Source: Pelobates cultripes
Lineage: Eukaryota; Chordata; Amphibia; Anura; Pelobatidae
Assembly: GCA_933207985.1 (NCBI GenBank)
Contig: OW240920.1
Location: 129,646,670 to 129,710,669, forward strand
Reading direction: 5' to 3'
DNA: 64,000 nt
Positions 1 through 11,862 of the stretch are shown here, in pieces. The position numbers and the translations under genes were made by a program. Position 1 is the stretch's first letter, and each line of letters begins with the position of its first letter. The notes beneath the pieces were generated by a model, which saw only the letters and a program-made list of their open reading frames with translations, ran no database searches and had not been told where the DNA came from.

Positions 1-314
1 TCCATGCAGACCCCCTGCTCACTGCTGCCACCCTGATTCCAGCGATCAACGACTCATCTGATGGGTCCATCTGAAAGCCGCAAACAAAGATGATGGAAGT
101 GCACTCAACCCTCCATTCCAGAATCCAGGGTCGATCTGAAAAACACAAGCAGAAACCCCTACCAGGCCGAACCAGGGCAAAAAACTGCTATTTATACTAG
201 GCCGCACCCCTCGTGATCATAACCTCAAATCCTACCCCTTATTCTCCCCCTAAGCCCGCATCTAAGCCCTGTCAAGGCCCTCTTCCGTTTATGCTGCTCA
301 AGTTCCTTGGGGCT

Positions 315-427
315 ACAGTAACAGTGTTTGTAGCAGTATGTATGTTTTGTGTTTATACAGTAACAGTGTTTGTAGCAGTATGTGTGTATGTGTATATTCA
401 GCAACAGTGTTTGTAGCAGTATGTGTG
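315..427. repeat. Minisatellite, about 41 bp unit (left block)
   Basis: About three copies of a unit containing cagtaacagtgtttgtagca and a TG-rich spacer. The same unit resumes at 1790 and 2310. The three blocks look like one array split by later insertions (an LTR at 428-1789 and a LINE fragment at about 1918-2300). Confidence 0.85.
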
Positions 428-1789
428 TGTAGCAGACTGTGTTTTGCTACTCATCATTTTTTTATTGTTGGCTGTCCCTACCCTTAATTGTTGCAGCATT
501 ACACTATTTCAGCCCCTTTAAATTCTATGGGAAAGGGTCTGCACTTTTGAAATGGCACTTCAGATGCAGCCGAAGTGCCTAAGTAATCGAAGTGGCCGCC
601 ATTCGAAATACGAACGTGGCGGCGGCGATTTTAATTCAGTCGAATGCGTTCAGCTGTGTTTGGTTCATAGAACTCAAAATGGACACGACGGCACAAACAC
701 CGCTGAACTATAACTTCTCCAGACTTCGATGCTTCGACTGGAGTCGAACGCTGTTCGACAATTCGAACGGCACTTTAACATTGACGGTTTGCACGAACGG
801 TTGCCGTTCGTCTATTTGAACTGAAGTTAAAGGGACACTATAGTCACCCAGACCACTTCAGCTCAATTAAGTGGTCTGGGTGCCAGGTCCCTCAGGTTTT
901 AACCCTTTAGATGCAAACATAGCAGTTGCAGAGAAATTGCTATGTTTACATTTGGGGTTAATCCGGCCTCTAGTTGCTGTCTTCCGGCACATCTGCGACG
1001 CTGGAGGCACATCTCGCCTCCATCACGCAGAGTGTCCATAGGAAAGCATTGAGAAATGCTTTCCTATGGACACTTTGAATGTGCGTGCGGCACATGCCGC
1101 GCATGTGCATTCGGCTCCGCTGATGTAGGATGGAGGAGCTGACGTTGGTGGGGGAGGAGAGGTCACCAGCGCCGAGGGAGCCCGGCGCTGGATTAAGGTA
1201 AGCTTATGAAGGGGTTTAACTGCTTTGTTTTTCTGACACTATAGTGATCCTTTAACATTGGAAATAGACCGGCCGCACAGCCTAATTCTCTGGAACTGTT
1301 TCGGTCGGTCAAATATGACTTCCACAAAACTTTTGAACCCCTGCTCTGATCTGGGTGATTTTTGGATGTGTTGTTCACCCAGATCAGGGCTATCCAGCGA
1401 TGTATAATGTATGGGTGTACGTTATAGTGTTGGGGTACATCTAGAATTGGGGAAAAATGTGTGTTTAAAATGTACAGATAATTAAGTTATCTCTCAGGCT
1501 GAGGGGAGGGAATATGTGTACTGTAACCAGCTAGTGATTGGATAACTCCTAATTTTCGGTGGGTGTCTCCCTTGCATGGGAGAATTGTATAAAAGCAGAG
1601 TGTGTGACATTAAAAATGAGTTCTGCTCCTGATACTGAGTGTCGTCCAGTTATTGGGAAAAGGTGATGGGAGATTCGTAGATTACTTTATTTACTGCTAT
1701 GCTGTTCTTCTTCTGATAACCTACTTGATCCTGAATAACTCATGGAATACCAGCGGAGAAAGCCTATGTTAAACTAGCACTCTGCTACA
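428..1789 (+). mobile_element. Solo LTR of a Gmr1-like Ty3/gypsy element, with a TTAA element inside
   Basis: Starts TGTAGCAG and ends CTCTGCTACA, matching the ends of the LTR at 9061-9949 (TGTAGCGG...CTCTACA). It contains a TATA-like tataaaag near 1588 and a stretch like gtgtcgtccagttattggg that recurs in the 9061 LTR. Both sides carry gtgtg (423-427 and 1790-1794), a possible 5 bp target duplication, though the surrounding satellite is TG-rich. Without the inserted element it is about 930 bp, close to the 889 and 855 bp of the other two copies. Confidence 0.75.
827..1255. mobile_element. TTAA-flanked non-autonomous DNA transposon (piggyBac-like target)
   Basis: Begins TTAAAGGGACACTATAGTCA and ends CACTATAGTGATCCTTTAA, with TTAA at both ends (827-830 and 1252-1255). 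Sub-terminal ccagaccact/agtggtctgg inverted pairs form a hairpin. A GC-rich interior ends in ggattaaggtaag (GGTAAG at 1197-1202). It is inserted in the LTR described above. Confidence 0.85.
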
Positions 1790-1917
1790 GTGTGTGTTTG
1801 TGTATATACAGTAACAGTGTTTGTAGCAGTATGTATGTGTGCTTGTGTATTTACAATAATAGTGTTTGTAGCAGTATGTGTGTGTTTGTGTATATACACT
1901 AACGGTGTTTGTAGCAG
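1790..1917. repeat. Minisatellite, about 41 bp unit (middle block)
   Basis: About three copies of the tgtgtttgtgtatata + cagtaacagtgtttgtagca unit, between the solo LTR and a LINE fragment. Confidence 0.85.
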
Positions 1918-2300
1918 TATTATTTATTTATAAAATATTTTACCAGGAAAGATACATTGAGATTTCTCTTGTTTTCAAGTATGTCCTGGGTCCACAAATC
2001 ATTGCATTGTTACATTAGGTACAACAAAATACAAAAACAATATTAATACACAATATATACAAAATTTAACATGGAACAGGTAGGAAATATAGAATCAACG
2101 ATGACAGGTGCATTCTGTTTTGAGGTATGTAGAGAGGGATCTCTTAAGGGACTTTAGGCTTAGGGAAGATTTGAAAGTGTGCGGGAGGTCGTTCCACAAT
2201 TGCGGCGCTCTGTAGGAGAAGGAGGATCGGGCTGCTTTCTTTTTGTATTGAGGCAGACTAAGTAAAGTGTTGGTACTTACAGGAAGTGGGAACAGCTGGG
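1918..2300 (-). mobile_element. 3' fragment of a non-LTR retrotransposon (L2/CR1-like)
   Basis: On the minus strand a short frame (about 2255-2095) encodes FSYRAPQLWNDLP, then SLSLKSLKRSLSTYL. This is the typical C-terminal tail of LINE ORF2 proteins of the L2/Rex type. A 3' tail rich in AATAAA follows, near 1930-1918. The fragment interrupts the minisatellite. The exact family is not determined. Confidence 0.65.
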
Positions 2301-2309
2301 GAAAGCACA

Positions 2310-2760
2310 CAGTATGTGTGTGTGTGTGTGTGTGTAGATACAAACAGTGTTTGTAGCGGTTTGTGTGTGTTTGTGTATATACTGTAACAGTGTTTGTAGC
2401 GGTATGTGTATGTTTGTGTATATATTGTAACAGTGTTTGTAGCAGTACGTGTGTTTGTGTATATACTGTAACAGTGTTTGTAGCAGTATGTGTGTGTGTG
2501 TGTGTGTGTGTAGATGCAAACAGTGTTTGTAGCGGTTTTTGTGTGTTTGTGTATATACTGTAACAGTGTTTGTAGCAGTACGTGTGTTTGTGTATATACT
2601 GTAACAGTGTTTGTAGCAGTACGTGTGTTTGTGTATATACTGTAACAGTGTTTGTAGCAGTACGTGTGTTTGTGTATATACTGTAACAGTGTGGGTAGCA
2701 GTATGTGTGTATGTACAGTGTAGGTAGTATCGCTGTATGCAGCAGTGTGTTTAGTAGTCT
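2310..2760. repeat. Minisatellite, about 41 bp unit (right block)
   Basis: About ten copies of tgtgtttgtgtatatactg + taacagtgtttgtagcagta, with variants carrying (TG)n expansions at 2315-2335 and 2490-2512. Open frames through it on both strands (Cys/Val- or His/Thr-rich) are repeat artefacts. Confidence 0.9.
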
Positions 2761-2765
2761 GAATG

Positions 2766-4095
2766 TGTAACAATATATGTAGCAGTAAAGCGGTAAATGT
2801 ATGTTAGCAGCATTTTTGGTAGCAGTGTGTGTACCGGTCATTTTGAGTTGACCCCAGTCTTCTTCTTTCTTTCTTTTTTTAAAATTCTCTCTTGATCAGG
2901 GAAATAATTTTACAATCTGCAAGTGCAAGAATGTGACATGTTGTAATGTCTAATACATAGTGCATTTTTTTACATACGTTGCAAAATTTCATATTTACAG
3001 AACTGCATAATAAAAGGATTGTGAGTCAAATGTGGTATAAATGCAAGTGTTGGTTCCCCGTCTCTAAATTTTTTTAACTTAATTACAATTCCCTCCCAAA
3101 GAAAAAGAGAAGAAAAATAATAAAAAAGGGAAAGGAGGGGAAATCTTTCCTCCATTTGCGCCAGCTCCATCTCCACCATGCCAAGGCCCCTTTGTCTTGG
3201 CCGGACGCATCATAGTCTTCCCACATCTGCCAGATTGTGTTCAATGTTATTATTGTATTTTGTATCTGAACTGTGAGTTTATCCATCAAATAATTGTCTT
3301 TAATTTTCAGTATTATGCTTCCTCTATTGGGCACCTCTATTTCAAGCCATGTTTGTGCCAGAGAAGAAGGACCAAGGTTCTACCTTTATGTGTTGGCGCA
3401 AAACTCCCACCAACAGGTCTCTAACCATTTCCTAATACTATTGCACATTGGGGCACATCCACCACATATGTATGTATGTTCTCTTCAACCCCTCCAGGCC
3501 AGTCCTCTCCCCTCTCCCTCCTGAGATTGCTGTATTCCGTCTGAGTGGCCGGTACCATGCACAGATCGCTGTGGTCAGTCTGAAGGGTTTAAAATATATT
3601 AGTCAACCAGGTATCATTAACGTTAAGGTCACACGAATCAAAGTAATGTATTAAAAGAACCTATTACTTCAAATACTCACATACATTTAAAAAAAATACA
3701 AAAAGTAAAAAAATACAAAAGTGTAGGGTAATTGTGATAAATGGAAATCTGCCTCAGCTTTTTACCATAAAATACCTACATTATTTTCTGGCCTAAGATA
3801 ACACAAGCTACCATTGTGACAAAATCAAATGACACTAACAGTATTGGACCATGGGTATAGAATAGCATAACGAGAGGGTTATAAAAGCTGAGCCCAGCAA
3901 GCTAACAGAAAAAAAGCTCAGAGTATCTGTCTCATTATAACAATTAACATTCCACCCTGAGAATCAACTGAAGGTTTTTGCACAACACCAAACCGTTGCC
4001 TCCCCTATTTTGTGGACCATACTCATGGATCCTAATATTAGAAGGGGAGCTCGATGTATCTTCAGACACAGATGGAATAGTGAGTACTCCAATGC
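2766..4095. other. No gene recognised
   Basis: AT-rich sequence with short frames only. There is a polypyrimidine run at 2865-2882. A segment around 3390-3500 has the look of an old retrotransposon 3' end, but I could not place it in a family. Confidence 0.5.
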
Positions 4096-4097
4096 TA

Positions 4098-4192
4098 AGG
4101 TCCATACCTCCCAAGTGTCCCTATTTAGGTGGAGCAGTCCCTATTTTAGACTCAAATCCCTCTGTCCCTCTTTTCTAGGAGCTCCAGATTGT
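4098..4192 (-). repeat. Dispersed repeat Q, minus copy
   Basis: Contains cctcccaagtgtccctattt and ccctctgtccctcttttcta, the reverse complement of a repeat seen at 22725-22880, 26505-26645 and 36708-36858. Four copies in one window mark it as an interspersed family. Confidence 0.7.
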
Positions 4193-5974
4193 TGGGGTGT
4201 CTGAGTGTGTAAGAGCAATAAATTGGAGCAATAAACTTACCCAGTAATGTGTCTTTAAACTGCAATAAATGTATTTAGAAATTAGTTTGTTTGTGTAAAT
4301 AATCAGCTTTACCCACTACCCCCTTGGCCACAACCCCACTCACACCCCTAAAATTAAAGTATCCCTATTTATCTGTTTAAATTTGGGGGACAGGGCGGCC
4401 AGTTAGGGCAGACTGCATCACCAATAACGTTCTACTTATCTCTATCTAGGTGCAGTAAAAGCGGTGGTATTATTATTCCTATTTATATAGAGCTAACCAA
4501 CACAGTAGGGATACAGCAGCAAGTAATTGATGGACATGTGAACAGTGATAGATACAAGAGGTGGAAGTGGCCGTGTTTAAATAAGACTACAATCTGGGAG
4601 AGCACTCTTGTTTCTGTTAATATGAGTGGCCATTGCTGAGTTTTTGAGCAAAATGCCCATTTTCTAAAAGGAGTTTTAAAAGTACTCTTTCTGCCGCAGT
4701 GCTGAACTAAGCTGTAGTTGTTATGGTGCTTAGAGAGTCCCTTGAAAAGCCTCACAGGTATTGAGTCGGATCCAGACATTTGCAATGAATTCTAAAGCTC
4801 CAACATATTTAATATCACTGTACATTGAATTGCATAAATCCCTCGGTAAATATAACTAATACAAATTATATAATCAAGATTTGATTAATATTTCAATCAC
4901 ACCTTTTGTCTTGTCTATTACCGTTGACCCCTCTGCATTAATTACAAACCATAAAATGCTGTTCCTTGTATAAAGGATTTTTATAGATTAGGGATAAAGA
5001 TAATTTTATGTTTTTTTTTTTTTAAATCATTTTATGTATTGTCTTGCTATATGTCATTGTGTTGTTTTTGTATGAAAATAAATAAAGATTAAAGATGAAA
5101 TGTTTCTATATATTACCCTCTTTCTACACAAAATATAATATAAAATATAATTTTATAATTCACACGCACACACACAAACACACACACACATATATTTAGA
5201 CAAACACAGGCACAGCACTGCTAATGACACTGTTTTGAAAGACAGTGATACAAGTACATTATGTACCATTTCTGTGTAAACAGCACTGAATAATAATTAT
5301 TAGCATTTATTAAATGAATAATACATTAATTCTGTATAGCCTTTCCCGACTCCCACTGCCAGAAGGGGCTAAACGTAAACTGTGATCATTTGCCATCATA
5401 GTTTCCACTGATTCCTTTTTGGAATGTTGTATGCAACGCTGGAACGCTCCCCTCACTGGTCTCCTGGGTTACGTAAGCATTGCTGTATCGCCATGGCAAC
5501 ACATGAGGCAGGAACCCTGACACATACACTTTCACTGCACACAGCTACGCACCCCTCTCCCTCACCTCACCATCCCTCGTAATATTATTATGTCATCAAC
5601 CTGCCATTTGCTGTCAAGGAAACATAGAAAACTGTGGCTTACCTTGATGGCTATCGAAGAGAATGGCGGTGAAGACTAGAGCACAGCATCTTGCAGAGAT
5701 GTGTGGGAGCTGTGTGATGTGAAGCCTGCCTTCATAGCCTTTATGAGCCTGCGAGCTGTGTGATGGAGAATGTGTTTCATTCAGATCATGCGTCAAAAGA
5801 ATACATATCAAGAGAGACTGGAAGCCATGCACGATTACAGATCACAGCAGAGTGCAAGAGGTGACAGGACAGAAAATGGTTTCTTTCTTGTCAAGGGACT
5901 TGGCAAAGTGCAACAGTGTGCCATTTTGTGTAGATAGAGGGTAGATTGAACAAAGGGCCTTTAGCAAGGGGCAG
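4193..5974. other. No gene recognised; old repeat remains and a CA microsatellite
   Basis: Mostly unique-looking sequence. 4990-5100 ends in aaaataaataaagattaaag after a poly(T) stretch, resembling the 3' end of an L1-like element on the plus strand. A (CA)n microsatellite lies at about 5161-5190. 5476-5505 contains gccatggcaaca, an RFX half-site-like string, in otherwise plain sequence. Confidence 0.45.
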
Positions 5975-8038
5975 GCTGATAACACACAGGGCCCCGGGCA
6001 ATAGGAAATCAAGGGCCCCCTCCTGGTGCAAGGATTTTTGGCTACTACTAATCCTTTTTTTGTACGACTCTCACACAGATATGATGTGCACGCTGCCCAG
6101 CACCCAGAATGGCAGTACGAGAGCCACATCCACAGGGACCCAAAATAGGGCCAGGTTGAATTTTAAGGAGATAATCCAACCAAAAACAGTGTTTTAATAA
6201 AACAAAGGTTTTTTTTTATTAAGTAACCCTTGCTGGCAAGCCTCCTACCCCTCCTCCCCCCCCCCATTCCCCATTATAGTAAAAAAAAATAAAGCACATT
6301 TATTGATACTCTTCCTCTGTGTTGGCTGGTGATATCACAAGCAGTGCCCCTGTTTGTGTTAGTGTTACGTGTGTGGGATGCTGCTTGTGATTTTGTGTTC
6401 CTGTATGTCAAACGTGTTGTATTAGAATTAATAGTTTATCTTATTTTACCTTCTGTTCAGCGCTGCAGAATATGTTGGTGCTATATAAGTAATTAGAATA
6501 ATAATTAGAAGGCGGAATGCAGTATTGCAATGGTGGGGATGCTGCTTGTAATGTATGTCAGGAGGCTGTATGTGGGGTTGACATGCATGTGCATATGTGT
6601 ATATTGCATGTGTATGAATATGTGTATATTGCATGTGTGGGGTTGAGGCTTATGGGATTGTGTGCAAACAGTGAGGCTCCTTGTGAGTTTGTCTATGTGA
6701 ATAGTGCTGTTTGCAGTGTAGTATGTGAGTGGGTTGTTTGTGTTGTAGGAGAGGGTTGTTTGTGTTGTAGTGTACTTTTGGATATGGGCTGTTGTATGTG
6801 TGTGGGTATAGAGGCAGTAGAAAGTGCAGTGGGAATAGGGACTTTAGTATGTGCATAGGTGGATAAAGGCTGTAGCAGTGCAGGAGGGATAGGACTGTAT
6901 TGGGGATCGGGGTTGAAGCAGAAGCAGGTAAGGCATGTAGGCCGTGGCGGATGCAGGGGAGGCATGGAGGCTGTGGCAGGTGCAGGGGAGACATGGGGGC
7001 CATGGCAGGTGCATGGGAGGTATGGGGGCCGTGGCAGGTGCAGGGTGTAATACTCTCAGGGAAAATTTATTTGGAACTCAACTGCAGGTGAATAAATAAT
7101 TTTAAAAACTGTCACTTTAAGAAAATATAAGTGAGAACTCTGACTCCCATCAGGCTGAGCCACTGAACCCCAGGGAAAGGTATGTGTGTCTATATGAGTG
7201 TCTGTATGTATGTGTGTGTGTGTGTATTTCTGTATGTGCATGTATGTATGTCTGTCTATGTGTCTGTATGTATGTGTGTGTATGTCTGTCTGTGTGTCTG
7301 TATGTGTGTATGTATGTGTATGTCTGTCTGTGTGTATGTATGTCTGTGTGTCTGTATGTGTGTGTGTATGCATGTATGTGTGTCTGTATGACTGTGTCTG
7401 TCTGTATGTATGTGTATGTATGTGTGTCTGTATGTATGTGTGTGTGTATGTCCGTGTGTCTGTATGTATGTGTCTCTGTGTGTGTATGTATGTGTGTGTG
7501 TGTTTGTATATATGTGTGTCTGTATGTGTGTATGTATGTCTGTGTGTGTGTATGTCTGTCTGTGTGTCTGTATGTATGTGTGCGTATGTCTGTCTGTGTG
7601 TCTGTATGTGTGTATGTATGAATCTCTGCATGTGTGTGTATGTCTGTCTGCCTTTATGTATGTCTTCACCCCATCCCACCCTATCTCTGCCTCTACACCA
7701 GCACTCAGTACGTGCCTGTCTCTAATACCAGGCCGCTCCTTGTCTTCTGCACACTGCAGGAGAGGCGAGCACAGGAAGTGATGTCACATCCCTGACCCTG
7801 CTTCTTCTCACACAGAGCTCTGCACAGGACAGTATGGAGGAGATCTGGCATAGACAGAGCAGGATCACTGCCAGGTCTCACTGAGAATGGCACGGTGGTC
7901 ACTTACAGTGCGATAGTTTACAGGTGCCCCACAGCCTATTGATGGAGTATGTCTGTGGAATTTTGCCTTTCTGTAAATCTCCTCACTCAACCAAAGCATG
8001 GCTGTTCATCCGGCTGGGTCCTGACTGCCTCGGGCCCT
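5975..8038. mobile_element. Possible hAT-like element with microsatellite core
   Basis: The left end cagggccccgggcaa and the right end ctgcctcgggccctg are imperfect inverted repeats starting CAGGGCCC, as in hAT transposons. I could not see a convincing 8 bp duplication. Inside are a 30 bp-type minisatellite (about 6915-7045), the phrase ccccagggaaaggtatgtgt at 7169-7188, a long TGTATGTGTGTC microsatellite (about 7180-7660), and an ETS/CRE-like aggaagtgatgtcac at 7773-7787. It may instead be several fragments. Confidence 0.4.
7180..7660. repeat. TG/TATG microsatellite
   Basis: Nearly 480 bp of tgtatgtgtgtctg variants. Cys/Val- and His/Thr-rich frames on both strands here are translations of the repeat, not genes. 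Confidence 0.95.
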
Positions 8039-8044
8039 GGCCCA

Positions 8045-8690
8045 TGAGCCAGAGTGGTCAGTCTGCCTCTGCCCATGACCAGTGTGCCTGAGTTGTCAGT
8101 CTACCCCTGTCCATGACCACCAATGTGCCCGAGTAGTTAGTCCTCCCCTGTCTGTGGCCAATGTGTGAATGGTCAGTCTAGCCCTGTCCATGATCGATGT
8201 GCCTGAGTGGTCAGTCCAGCCCTGTCCATGATCGATGTGCCTGAGTGGTCAGTCCGCCCCTGTACATGACCGATGTGCCCGAGTAGTTAGTCCTCCTCTG
8301 TCCATGACCAAGGTGCCTGAGTGGTCAGTCTGCCCCTGTCCATGATGAATAAGCCCGAGTTGTCAGCTTCCCCTTGTCCATGACTGATGTGCCTGAGTGG
8401 TCAGTCCAGCCCTGTCCATGATCGATGTGCCTGAGTGGTCAGTCCGCCCCTGTACATGACCGATGTGCCTGAGTAGTTAGTCCTCCCCTGTCCATGGCCA
8501 ATGTGCGAATGGTCAGTCTAGCCCTGTCCATTATCGATGTGCCTGAGTGGTCAGTCCAGCCCTGTCCATGATCGATGTGCCTGAGTGGTCAGTCCGCCCC
8601 TGTACATGACCGATGTGCCCGAGTAGTTAGTCCTCCCCTGTCCTAAACAATGTGCCTCAGTGGTCAGTTCGCCCCTGGCTTTTAGCAAAA
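8045..8690. repeat. Minisatellite, 38-39 bp unit with higher-order period about 340 bp
   Basis: About 17 copies of units like tgtccatgatcgatgtgcct + gagtggtcagtccgcccc. Variant units (gagtagttagtcctcccc; gaatggtcagtctagccc) recur in the same order about 340 bp apart, for example near 8167 and 8507. This indicates amplification of multi-unit blocks. Confidence 0.9.
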
Positions 8691-9060
8691 GTTGGAGAAA
8701 GGGAAATTTAATATATGAATTTTTAAAAAAAATTTAAAGAATTGAATAGTTTATCTGTGTAATATAATCCCGAGTAATTAACTACATCCAGATCAGGGGT
8801 AAACAGAAAACAGGAAGTATATGGCAATATAGTATTTGCATAATAACTCTAAACAGCTATACCTAAAATAAATGGGGGATGTCCCCACAAAAATGTCCAA
8901 AATAAAATGCATAAATTCCCATGCCTCAATTAAATGTCTATCACAAGCATGCTGTGCGTGCTGACGACAGATGACAAATTTGCGCAAAATTCCTGGATTT
9001 ACACTGCATACATCAAATGGTTTAAATTCTGCATGTACAGCGTTTCACAGCAAAACGCAG
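8691..9060. other. No gene or repeat recognised
   Basis: Short AT-rich stretch between the 38 bp minisatellite and the LTR at 9061. No long frame and no terminal motifs seen. Confidence 0.5.
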
Positions 9061-9949
9061 TGTAGCGGGCCCGTTGCCCGTCCGTGAATTGTCTTTATGT
9101 GATTAACTGTGTTTCCCCCACGTATGTGAATCTGTGTATGTTTTACCTGAACGGGGACCACCCCAAGATCCCGTTTAGAATGTTTAGTTAGAACATTCAC
9201 ACCTCGCTAACAAGGTGTGAAAACCGCAAACCGTAAGTGTAGCCTGGGCACGTGCCATCCCTGGGTGGCGGCCTGTTCGTTAGACGAACGCCATCCACGG
9301 GGAGCATTCGCGGATTGCTTCCAATCTCGTTCGGTTTCCCAGTGCCCCTTGGAATGTACACTTCAATCAATTAGAACATTGGCAACTTGCAACATAAGTG
9401 TGAAATCGCAAGGGAAGTAATGAATGAGTGCATCCCCGGGTGGCCGCCATTCGTATAGACGAGCGGCGGCCAGGGGGAGCATTTGTGTCCTGAAAGGAGA
9501 CGCTTCCCTTGCCTTGTTTCACCCAGGCCTGCGAACGGAGGCTGTTTGGGCTGAGTACCATTCTGGGGGTCCCTGAGGTTGGCTGTGTGTCACAGAGTTG
9601 GGAAGCTTTCCCATGCTGTGACTCCCAGGTACAGAGGCTCATGGGATGAAGATCCCTGGTCACCAGAGGTGGGAAAACCTGAGGAGGGGTGGCGGGAACT
9701 GGGGACAAAAGGACTAGAGTTCCTGTCACATGCACAGACTCCAGGGAGGGGGTGGACCCTGGGAGGGACATTGTCATTGTGTGTGTTCCACCCCTTGCAT
9801 GGGGAAAATATAAAGCTGAGTGTGGCCAATAAAGTTGTTGTTGTTGTTGTACTTCTGGAACTGTGTGTCGTCCAGTTACTGGGGGGAAATGGGTCTCTTC
9901 ATTCTGCATTAGCTGAGGTAACCAGTCGGGTTACCCTCGGCCCTCTACA
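9061..9949 (+). repeat. 5' LTR (889 bp)
   Basis: Starts TGTAGCGG and ends CCCTCTACA. A TATA-like aatataaag lies near 9808, caataaag near 9828 and a (GTT)n run just after. Internally, 9180-9330 and 9370-9500 resemble each other (aacattcac... ggtggcggcc/ggccgcc... ggggagcatt), so the LTR has an internal duplication. The following actggtggcaagctgtggga (9949-9968) is a likely primer binding site; I do not assign the tRNA. Confidence 0.8.
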
Positions 9950-9993
9950 ACTGGTGGCAAGCTGTGGGATCCTACATTCCTGCTAACAGACCC

Positions 9994-11090
9994 ATGGACT
10001 ATAGTTTCCTCACAAGACTAACCATACAAGGCTTGCTAGAAGTGAGAGGGAAGTCGCCAGGCAACCGTAAAAAGGCAGAGTTGATTGCCAAACTTATGGA
10101 GGATTATCAGCGAAGACAGGAGACGGCTACCCCACAGCTGGAGGGGGACAAAGAAATGTTCGCAAAGGCAATAAGACAAAGCTTGGCCCTATTCCCAGAG
10201 CCTCCCCAAGCTGACATACTAGCCAAGCTCATTTATGACACCCAAGCGTTTGTCCTATCTCAGAAGCAGGGGGTGACCCCCACACTACCCGAGAAACAGC
10301 GAGCAAGAGAGGAGCCAGTTATACCTGCATACAAGCCGAAGCTGCCATACAATGTCTTCAAGGAGTTTAAGGATGAAGAGGAGGGCATTGACGATTTCCT
10401 GCAGGACTACAATCAGTCGACCCAACTGACTGGGTAACCATCTTGGCCATCAAGTTGTCGGGGAAGGCGGCGGAAGTGTACCCTTGTGTTAAGCAGGTAC
10501 TACTGGCCAGATACGCCGTCACCCCAGAGACATACTGCCGCAAATTTAGGGAGACAAAGAAGGGAGAGAAGGACTCCCATACAGAGTGGGCATGCCGCAT
10601 TACCAGGGCCACCCACAGCAGGATGAACTCTGAACAAGCCAAGTCCCCAGACGAGATCCTGCAGCTCTTCATGCTTTAACATTTTTATAACGGGCTCCCC
10701 AATGAGGTGCAGGAGTGGGTGAGAGACAGACAGCCCAGAATGCTAACTGAGGCAGCGCAAATGGCAGATGATTACGCTGACACCCATCGGCCCAACGCCC
10801 GGGTGCCCCTGAGACTTACAGACTCCCTCTGCGCCCTACAGTCTCGACCTACCCCCCTCCAAGAAACCTGCTGGTGATGGGGAACCACCCAAGGGGACCT
10901 CCACAGATGGGCTCCAGATGCTTCCAATGCCAACAACCCAGCCACCAAAAAAGGGTCTGCCCTCAACTCCAACCCCGGTGGATCCGCCCTGTGGTCGCTC
11001 AGCTCCCAAGAGCAGCGGCTCACTACTACCAAGCGGAGCCCCTGATCCCCCCTGACGAAGCCTGGATCCCCCTGCAATCAGCTGGCTGAA
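9994..11090 (+). pseudogene. gag of Gmr1-like element, frameshifted
   Basis: The first frame, 9994-10437, starts MDYSFLTRLTIQGLLEVRGK. A one-base change at about 10430-10436 shifts the frame. It continues at 10443-10679 (LSGKAAEVYPCVKQVLLARY and on through a SCAN-like helical region), then resumes past a stop with NGLPNEVQEWVRDRQPRML. A CCHC knuckle follows at 10919-10960 (C-x2-C-x4-H-x4-C, reading CFQCQQPSHQKRVC). The SCAN domain of vertebrate zinc-finger proteins is thought to derive from Gmr1-type gag, which agrees with this reading. At least two breaks make it non-functional. Confidence 0.8.
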
Positions 11091-11138
11091 TGGACCAATT
11101 GTCCAGGGGCTAAGGGACTCTCTAACACTCTAACCCTG

Positions 11139-11468
11139 GTGCAAAGCCTGCTCATCACCCAGGCCGAGACGAATGGAGGGACTGTCGCTGTGCAGGTGGC
11201 CGGGGCCAGATTAACCACATACCCACAGCCCATGTTCACCTGGATTCGGAAGGTGGAAGTTGGGCTTATGGAGAAACATCCTGCGAACATGCTGCTTGGC
11301 ATCGACTTGGGCTACCTCACCTCCACCTATATGCCCATGGCAACCACAGAGGAGAGCCACCCTGTGACAACCAGGCAACAAGCCCGCACCACCCACAGCG
11401 GCTCACACTCTGAGGCCCCAATTCCCCACAGGCACCCCCATAAGTCTGTCCCCCTCCCCACATACTAG
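11139..11468 (+). pseudogene. Aspartic protease remnant
   Basis: The frame contains VAVQVAGARLTTYPQP and then LLGIDLGYLTS, the latter like the conserved C-terminal ILG-D-L strand of retroelement proteases. No D-T/S-G active-site triplet is visible between them, so the catalytic part looks deleted. A linker rich in His, Pro and Thr follows. Confidence 0.55.
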
Positions 11469-11640
11469 ATACGTGGCCCCAGAGCCCCAGGACCCTACGC
11501 TGTCCCCAGTCCCACTGGGATACCCCAGTGAAGTTCGAGAGGTAGCATCCGACCCTGCAAGACTTATAGGGACAAGGCAGCCACGGGGTAGATTGGGAAG
11601 GAAAGGGAGCAATATATCTGGAAAGGAGAGCAGTTATTCC

Positions 11641-11862
11641 ACATAGCAGAGAAAAAAGAACCAACTACAGCTCCTACTACCAACAAGCAGTTGGTAGTGC
11701 CCAAGAAATATTGGCATGAGCTGCTGAAGCTAGCTCATAATATCCCCTTGGCAGGGCATTTGGGAAGGAGTCGTACAGCATTTTGGCTTACCCAAAGCTT
11801 CTTCTGGCCAGGCGTCTCTAAGGATCTGAGGCAGTACTGCCAGACCTGCAATGCTGTCTGAC
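11641..11862 (+). pseudogene. Integrase H2C2 zinc-binding domain, upstream of RT
   Basis: Reads HELLKLAHNIPLAGHLGR, then RTAFWLTQSFFWPGVS, then CQTCNA. Spacing is H-x6-H-x26-C-x2-C, with His codons at 11736 and 11757 and Cys codons at 11838 and 11847. A stop follows immediately. The DDE catalytic core that should come next is absent: only about 75 bp separate this domain from the first RT-like residues. Confidence 0.8.

Noticed and set aside
2095..2841. A 248-residue His/Thr/Tyr-rich open frame (and overlapping frames)
   Set aside because: It is translation through the 41 bp minisatellite; only its last 50 or so residues are LINE-derived.
7056..7725. Long Cys/Val/Tyr and His/Thr frames on both strands
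   Set aside because: Both strands are open because the TG/TATG microsatellite lacks stops; there is no domain and no start context.
9367..9909. A 180-residue minus-strand frame in the 5' LTR
   Set aside because: It lies wholly inside the LTR, antisense to the element, with no recognisable motif.
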